From: an uncultured Acidimicrobiales bacterium
GTDB taxonomy: Bacteria > Actinomycetota > Acidimicrobiia > Acidimicrobiales > SHLQ01
NCBI GenBank assembly: GCA_938041035.1
Contig: CALHYX010000004.1
Location: 39,956-103,955, forward strand
Direction of reading: 5' to 3'
DNA: 64,000 nt
Shown: positions 25,882-34,532 of the stretch, piece after piece
How the letters are laid out: each line of letters begins with the position of its first letter
Numbering within the stretch: the stretch's first letter is position 1
Notes under the pieces: model-generated
Told to the model about the DNA's origin: nothing
What the model saw: the letters and a program-made list of their open reading frames with translations, nothing else
Databases searched by the model: none
Made by a program: the position numbers and the translations under genes

Positions 25882-26355
25882 ATGACGCTTCAAGCCCGGG
25901 CGAGCACGACGGTCTCCGCATCCGCGCAGGAAGTTCTCGAGTTCGTGCTCGATCTCGAGAAGTACATGGCAGCCGACCACAAGATCACCAAGGTCGTGAA
26001 GGTCACGGGGCCGGACGAAAGCGGCGCCGGATCTGCGAAACTCTGGGGCCGCATGAAGGGCACACCGCCGTCGCCGGACGTGCAGAATTTCCAGCTCGAC
26101 CGCTGGTCAAAGATCACCTTCACCGGCGCGCCGAAGCAGCCCGGCCGGCTGGTGTTCGACTTCGTCGGCACGTTCGAATGCGACGAGGGCGACGAGGGCA
26201 CCGTGGTCACCCACGCCTACACGTTCGACTTTAAGGGCCCGTTCCGGATCATGGAGAAGGTCCTGGGCAACTGGCTCCAGGAGGAGATCGATGAGGAGAT
26301 GGCCCGACTCGGCGACCTGCTCACCGAGCCCGCCGACGGCGCAGCGGTCGGCTAG
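25882..26355 (+). CDS. SRPBCC-family (START-like) protein
   Basis: Small hydrophobic-cavity protein of 157 residues. TTVSASAQEVLEFVLDLEKYMAADHK opens the fold, KITFTGAPKQPGRLVFDFVGTFE forms the strands, and the long C-terminal helix follows (RIMEKVLGNWLQEEIDEEMARL). Such proteins bind lipids, polyketides or other non-polar ligands. The ATG at 25882 is chosen because the fold begins there. It ends the SDR/ALDH unit and overlaps the convergent acyl-CoA dehydrogenase stop by 4 bases. Confidence 0.83.
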   Translation: MTLQARASTTVSASAQEVLEFVLDLEKYMAADHKITKVVKVTGPDESGAGSAKLWGRMKGTPPSPDVQNFQLDRWSKITFTGAPKQPGRLVFDFVGTFECDEGDEGTVVTHAYTFDFKGPFRIMEKVLGNWLQEEIDEEMARLGDLLTEPADGAAVG

Positions 26356-27464
26356 ACCCGCGGCTCCCGGGGCAGGCCGAGCACCCGCTCGCCCAGGATG
26401 TTGCGCATGATGTCCGACGTGCCGCCCATGATCGTGTATCCGGGAGCGTAGGCAAGCCCCTGGGTGATGTCGTTCCACCCGGTGGCCTCGGGCCCGAGCA
26501 CCCGGGCCACGAACTCGGCGACGTCCCACTCGTGTTCGGTGCAGTAGGCCTTGGTCGCCGCGCTGAAGCCCGCCGGGGCCTGGCGCAGCACCTCGCGGTA
26601 CACCAGCATCCGACCCACGCGGTACCCGGTCTCGAGCCGAGCGATCTCCTGGCGGATCACCGGGTCGGTGCGATCGGCCCTTTCCAGGGCGATGTCGTAC
26701 AACGCCCGGTTCGATACCAGCCGGTCGATACCACCCCGCTCGTGTTGCAGCTGCACCATTGTTTGCTTGAAAGCGTCGCCTTCGACACCGACCAGGTTCT
26801 CCGCCGGCACTCGGGCGTCGGTGAAGTACACCTCGCAGAAGTGGCGGTTGGTCGTCATATCGGTGATGGGCCGCACCTCGATGCCGGGCGTATCCATCGG
26901 CACGATGATCTCGGAGATGCCCTTGTGCGGCGGACCTTCGGTCGCGGTCCGACAGATCAGGTAGCAGTAGTCGGCGACCTCGCCGAAGCTGGTCCAGATC
27001 TTCTGGCCGTCAATCACGAAATCGTCGCCGTCGCGCACGGCCGCCGTCGATAGTCCAGCGAGGTCCGAACCGGCGTCCGGCTCGCTCATCCCGATGCACC
27101 AGGTGGTTTCGCCCGCGAGCATCCGGGGCAGATATTCGGCCTGCTGATCGGCCGAGCCATAGGCGATGAGCGTGGGACCCATCTGCCGATCGGCGAACCA
27201 CATCGCGGCGATCGGCGCACCCGCACCGATCATCTCCTCGGCGACGATGACCCGTTCGATCGGCGGCCGGTCGCGGCCACCGTGTTCGATCGGCCAGCCC
27301 ATCCCGATCCAGCCCTCCGCCGCCATCACCTGGGCGAACTCCTTGGAGAACCCGTTGATCCAGCTGTCGTTGTGGCGGCCGAATTCGGCGACGCCGGCCG
27401 CAGCGACCGTGCGGGCCCGCTCCTGTAGCTCGACCAGTTCGGGAGACAACCTGAAGTTCAACAT
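26352..27464 (-). CDS. Acyl-CoA dehydrogenase
   Basis: FAD-dependent acyl-CoA dehydrogenase of 370 residues. The N-terminal helical domain holds GWIGMGWPIEHGG, the flavin-binding middle has WCIGMSEPDAGSDLAGLST and GQKIWTSFGEVADY, and the C-terminal domain ends in YTIMGGTSDIMRNILGERVLGLP. The usual catalytic Glu region is occupied by QTMVQLQHERGGIDR. It belongs to the branch common in actinobacterial sterol and branched-acid breakdown. It is divergent from the F420 enzyme with a perfect 15-base dyad between them. Confidence 0.93.
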   Translation of the reverse strand: MLNFRLSPELVELQERARTVAAAGVAEFGRHNDSWINGFSKEFAQVMAAEGWIGMGWPIEHGGRDRPPIERVIVAEEMIGAGAPIAAMWFADRQMGPTLIAYGSADQQAEYLPRMLAGETTWCIGMSEPDAGSDLAGLSTAAVRDGDDFVIDGQKIWTSFGEVADYCYLICRTATEGPPHKGISEIIVPMDTPGIEVRPITDMTTNRHFCEVYFTDARVPAENLVGVEGDAFKQTMVQLQHERGGIDRLVSNRALYDIALERADRTDPVIRQEIARLETGYRVGRMLVYREVLRQAPAGFSAATKAYCTEHEWDVAEFVARVLGPEATGWNDITQGLAYAPGYTIMGGTSDIMRNILGERVLGLPREPRV

Positions 27465-27528
27465 CGAGCCCCAGTATCGCCGCAATGGTTCCCGGCGGGC
27501 GCATCCGAGCCAGGCCGAGAACGGAGAT

Positions 27529-27543
27529 TTCCGACCGTCGGAA
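27529..27543. promoter_or_regulatory. Perfect 15-base dyad between divergent acyl-CoA dehydrogenase and F420 enzyme
   Basis: TTCCGACcGTCGGAA: 7-base arms around one central base, 20 bases before the F420 enzyme start and 65 before the divergent dehydrogenase start. Position and symmetry fit a repressor site controlling one or both genes. No candidate regulator is adjacent. Confidence 0.5.
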
Positions 27544-27563
27544 CCGGACGAATAGGGTGCGCT

Positions 27564-28613
27564 ATGGCCAACACCCAGCGATTTCCCGAACTCGGCTTCT
27601 ACGCCCTTGCCGGCCAGCCGGGGACTTCGCGAGAGCTGGTAGACGAGGTACGCAACGGCGAAGCCATGGGCCTCGGTACGGCATTCATCTCCGAGCGGTA
27701 CAACAAGAAGGAAGCCGCCACCCTCTGCGGCGCCGCGGGAGCGGTGACCGAATCGATCACCATCGCCACCGCCGCCACCAACCACAACACCCGACACCCC
27801 ATGGTGACCGCCGGGTACGCCCGCACCATGCAGAGCCTCACCGGGGGTCGCTTCGTTCTCGGTCTCGGCCGCGGCATCACGCGGCTTCAGGACGCCTTCG
27901 GTATCGACCGGATCACCACGGCCCAGATGGAGGACTTTGCGGGTTTGATGCGGCGGTTGTTCCGTGGCGAGGTCATCATGGGCCACGACGGCGCCGCCGG
28001 TTCCTGGCCGGTGCTGCACATCGACTCGGGCCTCGACGAACATCTGCCGATGAATCTGGTCGCGTTCGGCGACAACACGCTGAAACTGGCCGGACGGTGC
28101 TTCGACGAGGTGATCCTGCACACCTACTTCACCGACGAAACCACCGCCCACTGCGTGCAAACCGTGAAGCAGGCGGCCACCGAGGCGGGCCGCGACCCCG
28201 ACGACGTGAAGGTCTGGTCCTGCTTCGCCACCATCGGCGACCACATCAGCTACGAGAGGCGGTTGATGAAGTCGGTCGGCCGGCTGGCGACCTACCTCCA
28301 GGGGTACGGCGACCTGCTCGTCAGCACCAACGGTTGGGACCCCGCCGTCCTCGAGCGGTTCCGCGCCGACGAGCTGGTCGCCGGATACCGCAGCGGGTTC
28401 GATGTGGCGGGCACGGTCGAAGAACTGGAGCACGTGGCCGAACTCCTGCCCGAGGAATGGCTCGCGCCCAGCGCGACCGGCTCCCCCGAGGCCTGCGTCA
28501 CGGCGGTGCAGGGCCAGCTGGACCTCGGCTGTGACGGGGTGATCCTGCACGGAGCCACACCCACCGAACTGCAACCGATCGTCGCCGCCTACGAGAAAGC
28601 CACCAGCCGATGA
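27564..28613 (+). CDS. F420-dependent LLM-class oxidoreductase (TIGR03857-like)
   Basis: Luciferase-like TIM-barrel enzyme of 349 residues. ELGFYALAGQPGTSRELVDEV opens the barrel; TAFISERYNKKEAATLCGAA, NHNTRHPMVTAGYARTMQSL and GGRFVLGLGRG are typical of the actinobacterial F420 group with full-length insertion. It should transfer hydride to or from coenzyme F420; the substrate is unknown. Its stop overlaps the next SDR start by 4 bases, so the two are cotranslated. Confidence 0.9.
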   Translation: MANTQRFPELGFYALAGQPGTSRELVDEVRNGEAMGLGTAFISERYNKKEAATLCGAAGAVTESITIATAATNHNTRHPMVTAGYARTMQSLTGGRFVLGLGRGITRLQDAFGIDRITTAQMEDFAGLMRRLFRGEVIMGHDGAAGSWPVLHIDSGLDEHLPMNLVAFGDNTLKLAGRCFDEVILHTYFTDETTAHCVQTVKQAATEAGRDPDDVKVWSCFATIGDHISYERRLMKSVGRLATYLQGYGDLLVSTNGWDPAVLERFRADELVAGYRSGFDVAGTVEELEHVAELLPEEWLAPSATGSPEACVTAVQGQLDLGCDGVILHGATPTELQPIVAAYEKATSR

Positions 28614-29416
28614 ACCGTCCGACCGCCATCGTCACCGGGGCCAGTCGAGGTATCGGCAAGGCGTCGGCCATCGCCCTCGCCGGGGCCGGCTACGACGTCG
28701 CGATCACCGCCCGCACAGTGCATCGGGGCGATTCGGAGTTCCCCGGCTCGCTCGACGAGACCGCCGAAGGCATCGAAGCCGCAGGCGGCACTGCCCACCT
28801 CGTGCCGATGGACCTCATCGACGAACCGGCTTTGCCCGGCGCGGCGGCGCAGTGCATCGAGGCGCTCGGCCATGTCGATCTGTTGCTGAACAACGCCATC
28901 TACGTCGCCGAAAGTCAGCGCAAGAAGTTCCTCGATCTCGACGTTGAAGAGTCGAAGAAGCGGATTCTGGCCAACGTGGTTTCTCAGATGATCTTCTCGA
29001 AGCCCATCGTCGCCGCGATGGTCGAGCGGGGCAGCGGCGTCGTTTTGAACATGACCTCGGCGGCGGCGTACGCCAAACCGTTCGCCGCCCCCGACAACGG
29101 CGGTTGGAACCTGGCCTACACCGTGGCCAAGGGCGGTTTTCATCGCATCGCGAAACAGCTGCATTTCGAGTACGCCGATAGGGGCCTGTTGGCGCTGAAC
29201 GTGCAGCCCGGCATGGTGGCCACCGAGCGCATCCTGCAATCGAGCAAGGAAGTCGCCCGCATCGCCAAGTACGGCACCACACCGGCGGTGGTGGGCGCCG
29301 CGTTGGCACATGTCGCCACGCACGCCGCCGACTACGACCCAGACCACACCGTGCAGCTGCAACGGGTGGCCATCGAGCTCGGCCTGATCGACGACGTCGC
29401 CGTAATGGGCGAGTAG
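28610..29416 (+). CDS. Short-chain dehydrogenase/reductase
   Basis: SDR of 268 residues: VTGASRGIGKASAIAL, LLNNAIYVAE, MTSAAAYAKPF and LAYTVAKGGFHRIAKQL (YxxxK). It lacks the classic C-terminal VDGG strand and ends in a long helical stretch, as in the SDRs often paired with F420 enzymes. ATGA overlap with the F420 enzyme; convergent with an NTF2-like gene. Substrate unknown. Confidence 0.9.
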   Translation: MNRPTAIVTGASRGIGKASAIALAGAGYDVAITARTVHRGDSEFPGSLDETAEGIEAAGGTAHLVPMDLIDEPALPGAAAQCIEALGHVDLLLNNAIYVAESQRKKFLDLDVEESKKRILANVVSQMIFSKPIVAAMVERGSGVVLNMTSAAAYAKPFAAPDNGGWNLAYTVAKGGFHRIAKQLHFEYADRGLLALNVQPGMVATERILQSSKEVARIAKYGTTPAVVGAALAHVATHAADYDPDHTVQLQRVAIELGLIDDVAVMGE

Positions 29417-29444
29417 CGGAGGACTGACGGGCGACGGTGCAGCC

Positions 29445-30002
29445 TTAGGTCAGCTCGGCGATTTCGTCGAGGGAGATCGGGCGGTCGGCGATGCCGGCGA
29501 ACGTGTCGCCGCCGATGTAGACCTCTTCGCCGGTCAACAGGCCCGATTCCTCATCGACGGGCCACACCACCCCCATGCGAGCCTCGGTGAGGTAGTACGA
29601 GTCGGGGTCAGCCACCTCGTGGCCCATGGCCTCGAGCGTGCGCCCGGGGTAGGCCATGCGCATGACGCCTTCGGTGAAGACGCTGTAGTGGTCGACGATC
29701 ACCCGGTCGACGGCCAGCTCGAGGCGGTGCGCTCCGGTCTGCACGATCGTGGCGTCGTAGAACGCCCGCACGGCATCGTGGGAGCCGGTCGGGTTGGTGA
29801 TCGGGTTGGTCGGGTCGTCGTGCATCACGTACTTGGGCTCGGCGCACAGGGTGGCCACGACCCCTTCGATGTCGGCCTGGGCCTCGCATTTCATGTGGGC
29901 AAGCACCAGTTCGAGGTTGCGGCGACACACCGGGTCGGTCTCGGCCGCCAGTCGCTGCTCCACCATCGTCCACGTGTTGTTGGGATCGAGTTTGATCGTC
30001 AC
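29445..30002 (-). CDS. NTF2-like (SnoaL-type) protein
   Basis: Cone-fold protein of 185 residues. NLELVLAHMKCEAQADIEGVVATL, then FYDATIVQTGAHRLELAVDRVIVDHYSVFTEG, is a SnoaL-like arrangement with long N-terminal helices. The GTG at 30002 gives MTIKLDPNNTW. It is divergent from the next SDR with a 129-base gap that contains a 17-base tandem duplication. Isomerase or hydratase-like function is possible; nothing more can be said. Confidence 0.78.
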   Translation of the reverse strand: MTIKLDPNNTWTMVEQRLAAETDPVCRRNLELVLAHMKCEAQADIEGVVATLCAEPKYVMHDDPTNPITNPTGSHDAVRAFYDATIVQTGAHRLELAVDRVIVDHYSVFTEGVMRMAYPGRTLEAMGHEVADPDSYYLTEARMGVVWPVDEESGLLTGEEVYIGGDTFAGIADRPISLDEIAELT

Positions 30003-30083
30003 CGTCGCTGCTCCAGTACCGTTCGTGTGCCAACTGCGGATCCATCTGACCGGAGGTCGGCCCGCCCGTCAACCTCGCCCCGA

Positions 30084-30117
30084 CGCCATCCGAATCAGAA
30101 CGCCATCCGAATCAGAA
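30084..30117. repeat. Perfect tandem duplication of a 17-base unit
   Basis: CGCCATCCGAATCAGAA occurs twice head to tail (30084-30100 and 30101-30117), ending 14 bases before the SDR start at 30132. It is AT-richer than its surroundings. It may be replication slippage or a doubled regulator site; it also sits where the ribosome site of the SDR would be. Confidence 0.9.
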
Positions 30118-30131
30118 AGAACGGCCCGCCC

Positions 30132-30962
30132 ATGACCATCACGCTCGACCACACCGGCCGGTCGGCCCTCGTCACCGGAGCGGGTGCCGGTATCGGCCGG
30201 GAGATCGCCCGCTGGCTCGCCCGGGCGGGCGCTCGGGTGGCGGTGAATGACCTCGACCCCGAACGAGCAACCGCGGTTGTCGCAGAGATCGACCGCGAGG
30301 GCGGTGAGGCCATCCCCGTACCCGCCGACTGCCGGGACGACGAGGCGGTCGACGCCATGGTCGCGACCACGGTCGAGGCGTTCGGCAGTCTGGACATCGC
30401 GGTCAACAACATCGGCATGTTGCCGGCGGGACGGCGTCCGAAGCCCTTCGTGTCCTACCGCGGCGACGACTGGCGCGACATCGTCGATCAGAACCTCACG
30501 CTCGCCGCGCTGTGCGGCCGAGCCGAGGCCGAGGTCATGCAGGCGGGCGCCGGCGGCGTGATCCTGTTTGTGACCTCGGGCGAAACCACCCGGCCATCGC
30601 CCTACAACTCGATCTACGCGGCGGCGAAGGCGGCGATCAACCATCTCGTGACGTCGATGGCGGTCGAACTCGGGCCCGATGGCATCCGGGTGTTGGCCAT
30701 GGCGCCGGGCACCACCATGACCGAGACCGTCGCAGCGGCGTTTACCCCCGAACGGATGGATGCCATCGTGGCGTCGACTCCCCTGCGGCGCATGGTCGAA
30801 CACGATGAGCTGGCTCGACTCGCCACGTTCCTCGCCAGCGACCTGGCCCGGTGCATCACCGGTCAATTCATCGTCGCCGACGCCGGTGCGTTCCTGTCGC
30901 GCAGTCGACCCGCCAACGACGAAGGCCTAACCAACCAGCTCAAGGGTTCGAACGCCCGGTAG
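30132..30962 (+). CDS. Short-chain dehydrogenase/reductase
   Basis: SDR of 276 residues: VTGAGAGIGREIARWLA, VNDLDPERA (acidic residue favouring NAD), VNNIGMLP, TSGETTRPSPYNSIYAAAKAAINH and GQFIVADAG at the end. ATG at 30132 is preceded by AGAAAGAACGG rather than a strong ribosome site. It is convergent with the amidase (18 bases). Substrate unknown. Confidence 0.9.
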   Translation: MTITLDHTGRSALVTGAGAGIGREIARWLARAGARVAVNDLDPERATAVVAEIDREGGEAIPVPADCRDDEAVDAMVATTVEAFGSLDIAVNNIGMLPAGRRPKPFVSYRGDDWRDIVDQNLTLAALCGRAEAEVMQAGAGGVILFVTSGETTRPSPYNSIYAAAKAAINHLVTSMAVELGPDGIRVLAMAPGTTMTETVAAAFTPERMDAIVASTPLRRMVEHDELARLATFLASDLARCITGQFIVADAGAFLSRSRPANDEGLTNQLKGSNAR

Positions 30963-30980
30963 AAACGCAGCGCCCGGCAC

Positions 30981-32378
30981 CTACAGCGGCCGCTGTTGGG
31001 CCCAGGGTTGTGCCGTCTCGAGTTGGGCGGCGAGTCGGAGGAGCGTCACCTCATCGAACGGCTTTGCGGCTAGATGAACCGAGACGGGAAGCCCGGAGGC
31101 GGCAAAGCCGGCGGGTACCGACGCGGCGGGCTGACCGACAACGTTCCAGATGCCGTAATGCGGAATCCGCCGCCCGGAGGCTCGCAGGGTCGCGAACGCC
31201 CCCTTGCCGTCCAACTCGCCGATACGCAGCGGTCGTTCCACAGCCCCTGGAGTGAGCACCACGTCGACGTCGTCGAACACTGCATTCAGACGCTGGGCGA
31301 TGGCCGCCGAGTCGCGCACCGCCCGCCGAACCACGCGATCCGGGATCCGAGAACCGAGCCGGGCCATGGCCCGCGTGCGCTGAGTGATGCGGTCCGGCAA
31401 CTCCACTTCGGCCAGGGACCGATCGATACCGGCGAGGTAGCGGATCATGCCGTTGCTCGAAGCGGTCGGTGAGAAGTTGAGCTCCCGTTCGACCACCGTG
31501 TGCCCAAGGTCTCGCAGCGCCTGCACGGTGCGGTCGACGGCGGCCCGCTCGTCGTCCCCAAGTCGCGAGGAGAACGGCCAGTCGACCATCGGCTTCCACG
31601 CCAGCGCGATTCGCAGGTTTCCCGGCGGTTCAGCCAGGGCGTTGGCGAAGCTGTCGACCCGGCCGCCTGCGGCGTCTCGCGGTTCGATAGCGGTGGCATC
31701 CAGGAACAGAGCGGCGTCGGCCACTGACCGGCTGATCGGCCCCCGGGCCGAGAGCCCGTTCCAGTCGAGCGGACCGTGAAAGACTCGACCTCGGCCGGGC
31801 TTCAGCCCAAAGACTCCGTTGAACCCCGACGGCACGCGGATCGACCCGAGTCCGTCGGAGCCGGTTGCCAACCCACACAACCCCGCTGCGACCGCGGCCC
31901 CGGAGCCTCCGCTTGAGCCGCCGGGGCTGAAGTCGGTGTTCCAGGGGTTGCGGGTCGCTCCCCAGGTCTCGTTCTCGGTGAACGGCCACACCGCAAGCTC
32001 CGACGAGGTGGATTTGGCGATGATCACCGCGCCGGCTTCTCGCAAGCCGGCGACCATGGGATCGTCACGAGCCGCGGCGACCTCGAACCCGGCGCTGCCA
32101 TGCGTGGTCACCGCGCCGGCCACGTCAACGGTGTCCTTCACCCCGACGGGAACGCCCAGGAGCGGGCGATCGGTGCTTCCCCGTGGGCCACCGTCGATGG
32201 CCCGTGCTTCGGCGATCGCCTCTTCGGCGAACACGCAACGAAACGCGTTGATCTTCGGATTGACCGCTTCGATCCGAGCCAGCGTGGCCTCGACCATCTC
32301 GCTGGCCGACACCTCACCCGACCGGATCAGGCCGGCCTGCATGGCTGCCCCGGCGTAACAGAGGTCGGTCGCGTCCAT
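30981..32378 (-). CDS. Amidase (amidase signature family)
   Basis: Amidase-signature hydrolase of 465 residues. The Ser-cisSer-Lys triad is visible: Lys81 in GVPVGVKDTVDVAG and the serine cluster FSPGGSSGGSGAAVAAG, followed by GSDGLGSIRVPSGFNGVFGLKPG. ATG at 32378 has AGGG upstream and matches the usual start. The enzyme hydrolyses an amide or carbamate; substrate not predictable. It is the last gene of a minus-strand run starting with thrH, 94 bases after the zinc dehydrogenase. Confidence 0.92.
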   Translation of the reverse strand: MDATDLCYAGAAMQAGLIRSGEVSASEMVEATLARIEAVNPKINAFRCVFAEEAIAEARAIDGGPRGSTDRPLLGVPVGVKDTVDVAGAVTTHGSAGFEVAAARDDPMVAGLREAGAVIIAKSTSSELAVWPFTENETWGATRNPWNTDFSPGGSSGGSGAAVAAGLCGLATGSDGLGSIRVPSGFNGVFGLKPGRGRVFHGPLDWNGLSARGPISRSVADAALFLDATAIEPRDAAGGRVDSFANALAEPPGNLRIALAWKPMVDWPFSSRLGDDERAAVDRTVQALRDLGHTVVERELNFSPTASSNGMIRYLAGIDRSLAEVELPDRITQRTRAMARLGSRIPDRVVRRAVRDSAAIAQRLNAVFDDVDVVLTPGAVERPLRIGELDGKGAFATLRASGRRIPHYGIWNVVGQPAASVPAGFAASGLPVSVHLAAKPFDEVTLLRLAAQLETAQPWAQQRPL

Positions 32379-32472
32379 GCCGAACCCTAACGCCGGGCCG
32401 TTGGCATCCCCGGGTCCGGGCCAGCAACGCCGTTGCGCCAACCGGGTGGGCACCTCCATCGGGGGGACTGGG

Positions 32473-33513
32473 TTATTCCGCCTGCCCGTGCGGGTGGATC
32501 AGCACCCGGGTGTGGCGTTCGACGTTGGCCGAGTCGGCGAACGCTTCCACCGCGCCGTCGAGGTCGGCGTGACCGGTCTGCCACGGGGTGACATCGATCG
32601 ATCCGTCGGCGATCGCGGCGAGGGCCTGTTCGTAGTCGCCTGCCTCGGGCGGGCCCCCGAACTGCACGTTGAGGCCCTTGGTATGGGCGGCGGCGGTGAA
32701 GAACACGTCGTCGTCGAGGTTTTGACCCGCCACGATGAGCCGGGCCGCCCACGGCGCCTCGATGAACAGTTGCCCGAGCACGCCGGGCGCGCCAACACAT
32801 TCGAAGATCACGCAGCCCGAGCCCCGCCTGGCCACCCGGTGCCAGGCCTCGACCGCGGACTCCTGCGCCGGGTCAACCACCTCGGTGGCACCGGCCATCT
32901 CGGCCATCCCCCGGCGCATCGGCGAAAAGTCCGCCGCCACGATTGGACCGACGCCCCGGGCGGCCAGTGCGGCGATCACGGCCAGGCCGATGCCGCCGCA
33001 ACCGATCACCAACGGCACGTCTCGCTCCCCCACCGCACCGATGCGGGCGTACTGCATGCCCACCGAAAGCGGCTCCATCAGCGCGGCCGAAGACGTCGGC
33101 ACGTCGTCGGGCACCGGGAACAACAACGACTCGCTCAGCGCGAGGTACTCACCGAACCCACCGGGGTAGGTGTTCGAGTACCCCAACACGTCGAACCCGC
33201 GGTCGTGGAATACGAGCGGCCACGACACCACCCGACTGCCGACATCGAGGCTCTTGGCGGTGTCGGGCCCGTAGTCGACGACCTCGGCACAGAACTCATG
33301 GCCGAGCACCAGGTCGGCATCGGCGTCGAACCGGAAGGGGCCGTCGTGGGCGGCCGACCAATCGGCCAGCCGGTGCGAATGGTGCACCATGTGATGATCG
33401 CTCGCACAGATCGCGCAGGCGAGCGACTTCACCAGGACCTGGCCGGCACCCGGTGTCGGGTCGTCGACGGTGTCGACGCGCAGCTCGCCGGATCGGAGCA
33501 CGAGGGCTTTCAT
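32473..33513 (-). CDS. Zinc-type alcohol dehydrogenase lacking the structural zinc lobe
   Basis: MDR enzyme of 346 residues. Catalytic-zinc ligands are in CAICASDHHMVHH and LGHEFCAEV; the Rossmann motif is VIGCGGIGLAVIAAL. The stretch where most zinc alcohol dehydrogenases have four cysteines (here SWPLVFHDRGFDVLGYSN) has none, so the structural zinc is missing. The start ATG at 33513 overlaps the stop of the Gfo/Idh/MocA gene (ATGA). It likely oxidises an intermediate made by the upstream dioxygenase or MocA-type enzyme; this is inference. Confidence 0.9.
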   Translation of the reverse strand: MKALVLRSGELRVDTVDDPTPGAGQVLVKSLACAICASDHHMVHHSHRLADWSAAHDGPFRFDADADLVLGHEFCAEVVDYGPDTAKSLDVGSRVVSWPLVFHDRGFDVLGYSNTYPGGFGEYLALSESLLFPVPDDVPTSSAALMEPLSVGMQYARIGAVGERDVPLVIGCGGIGLAVIAALAARGVGPIVAADFSPMRRGMAEMAGATEVVDPAQESAVEAWHRVARRGSGCVIFECVGAPGVLGQLFIEAPWAARLIVAGQNLDDDVFFTAAAHTKGLNVQFGGPPEAGDYEQALAAIADGSIDVTPWQTGHADLDGAVEAFADSANVERHTRVLIHPHGQAE

Positions 33514-34532
33514 CGATACAGCTCCGGTTTGGTCAGGGTGTCGACGGGCTCGGAGTCGCCGCTGCCGACCGAACGAAGGGCGGCCTCGATCACGGCCTGG
33601 GCGGCAACGCCATCCCACACGCCGGGGCCGACAGCACCCAAGGAGGGTACGAGGCCCGCGGTCACCACGCTGCCGGCCCACACGTTTGCCTCGGTCACGT
33701 AGGCCTCGCGAAAACGGGCGAACCAGTCCGTGCCCACGTCGTTGCGGGCCACCCCGGCGACGCCCACCGTGGGCAGCATCGGGGGCGCCATGGTCACCAT
33801 GCCGGTGCCGGTCGATGCCTCGACCGACACCTCGTAGGCATACGAGACGTCGTCAAAATCGATGGTGGCGATGCTCTCGTGGCCCGCGTCGTCGACCACC
33901 TCGGCCACCAGGTGAACCGCGGCGACGAAGTCGCTCGCGCCCCGGTACGCGACATGGGCCGCGATGCTCTTGATCTCGCCGCCGGTCAGCCATCGAATGG
34001 TGTGGACGTCATGGATCACCGACTGGGTGAGCACCGCCTCGACCTCGCGGGGGTTGTCGCCGTTGGCGTTTCGATGCACGCACCGCAGGTGATGGGGTTC
34101 GCCGAGCTCCGCCAACGCGCTCGCCACCTGCTGATGGGCCGGGTCGTACTCGCGCATGAACCCCACCTGAAGACGACGCCGACCCTGGCGCATCTCGGCG
34201 GACAGAACCCGCTCGGCGTTGCCGAGGTCGTGGGCGAGCGGCTTTTCGCACAGCACCATGAGGCCGGCATCGAGAGCGGCGACGGCCAGGTCGGCGTGGG
34301 TTTCATCGGGTGACGCGATGATGATGCCGTCGAGCCGGTCGTCGGCGATCACCTTGTGGGCGTCGGTCTCGGCTCGGGCCTCGGCGAGCCGGGCCCCGTC
34401 GGCGGCGGCGTCGGCATCGGCGTCGGCCACGACCACCACCGAAACGTTGGGGACCAGGTGCAGATTGGCGATGTGCTCGCGCCCCATCCCCCCGGCACCG
34501 ATGACGCCGATGCGCGCCGGGTCAACCCGCAC
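33510..34532 (-). CDS. Gfo/Idh/MocA-family oxidoreductase
   Basis: NAD(P)-dependent oxidoreductase of 340 residues. RIGVIGAGGMGREHIANL starts the Rossmann domain; IIIASPDETHADLAVAALDAG and the catalytic motif VLCEKPLA follow; the second domain contains the His-bearing SVIHDVHTIRWLTGG. These are features of inositol- or sugar-dehydrogenase-like enzymes. GTG at 34532 gives the usual short N-terminus and an 11-base overlap with the dioxygenase gene; ATG at 34553 is the alternative. Tightly coupled to its neighbours on both sides. Confidence 0.9.
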   Translation of the reverse strand: MRVDPARIGVIGAGGMGREHIANLHLVPNVSVVVVADADADAAADGARLAEARAETDAHKVIADDRLDGIIIASPDETHADLAVAALDAGLMVLCEKPLAHDLGNAERVLSAEMRQGRRRLQVGFMREYDPAHQQVASALAELGEPHHLRCVHRNANGDNPREVEAVLTQSVIHDVHTIRWLTGGEIKSIAAHVAYRGASDFVAAVHLVAEVVDDAGHESIATIDFDDVSYAYEVSVEASTGTGMVTMAPPMLPTVGVAGVARNDVGTDWFARFREAYVTEANVWAGSVVTAGLVPSLGAVGPGVWDGVAAQAVIEAALRSVGSGDSEPVDTLTKPELYR

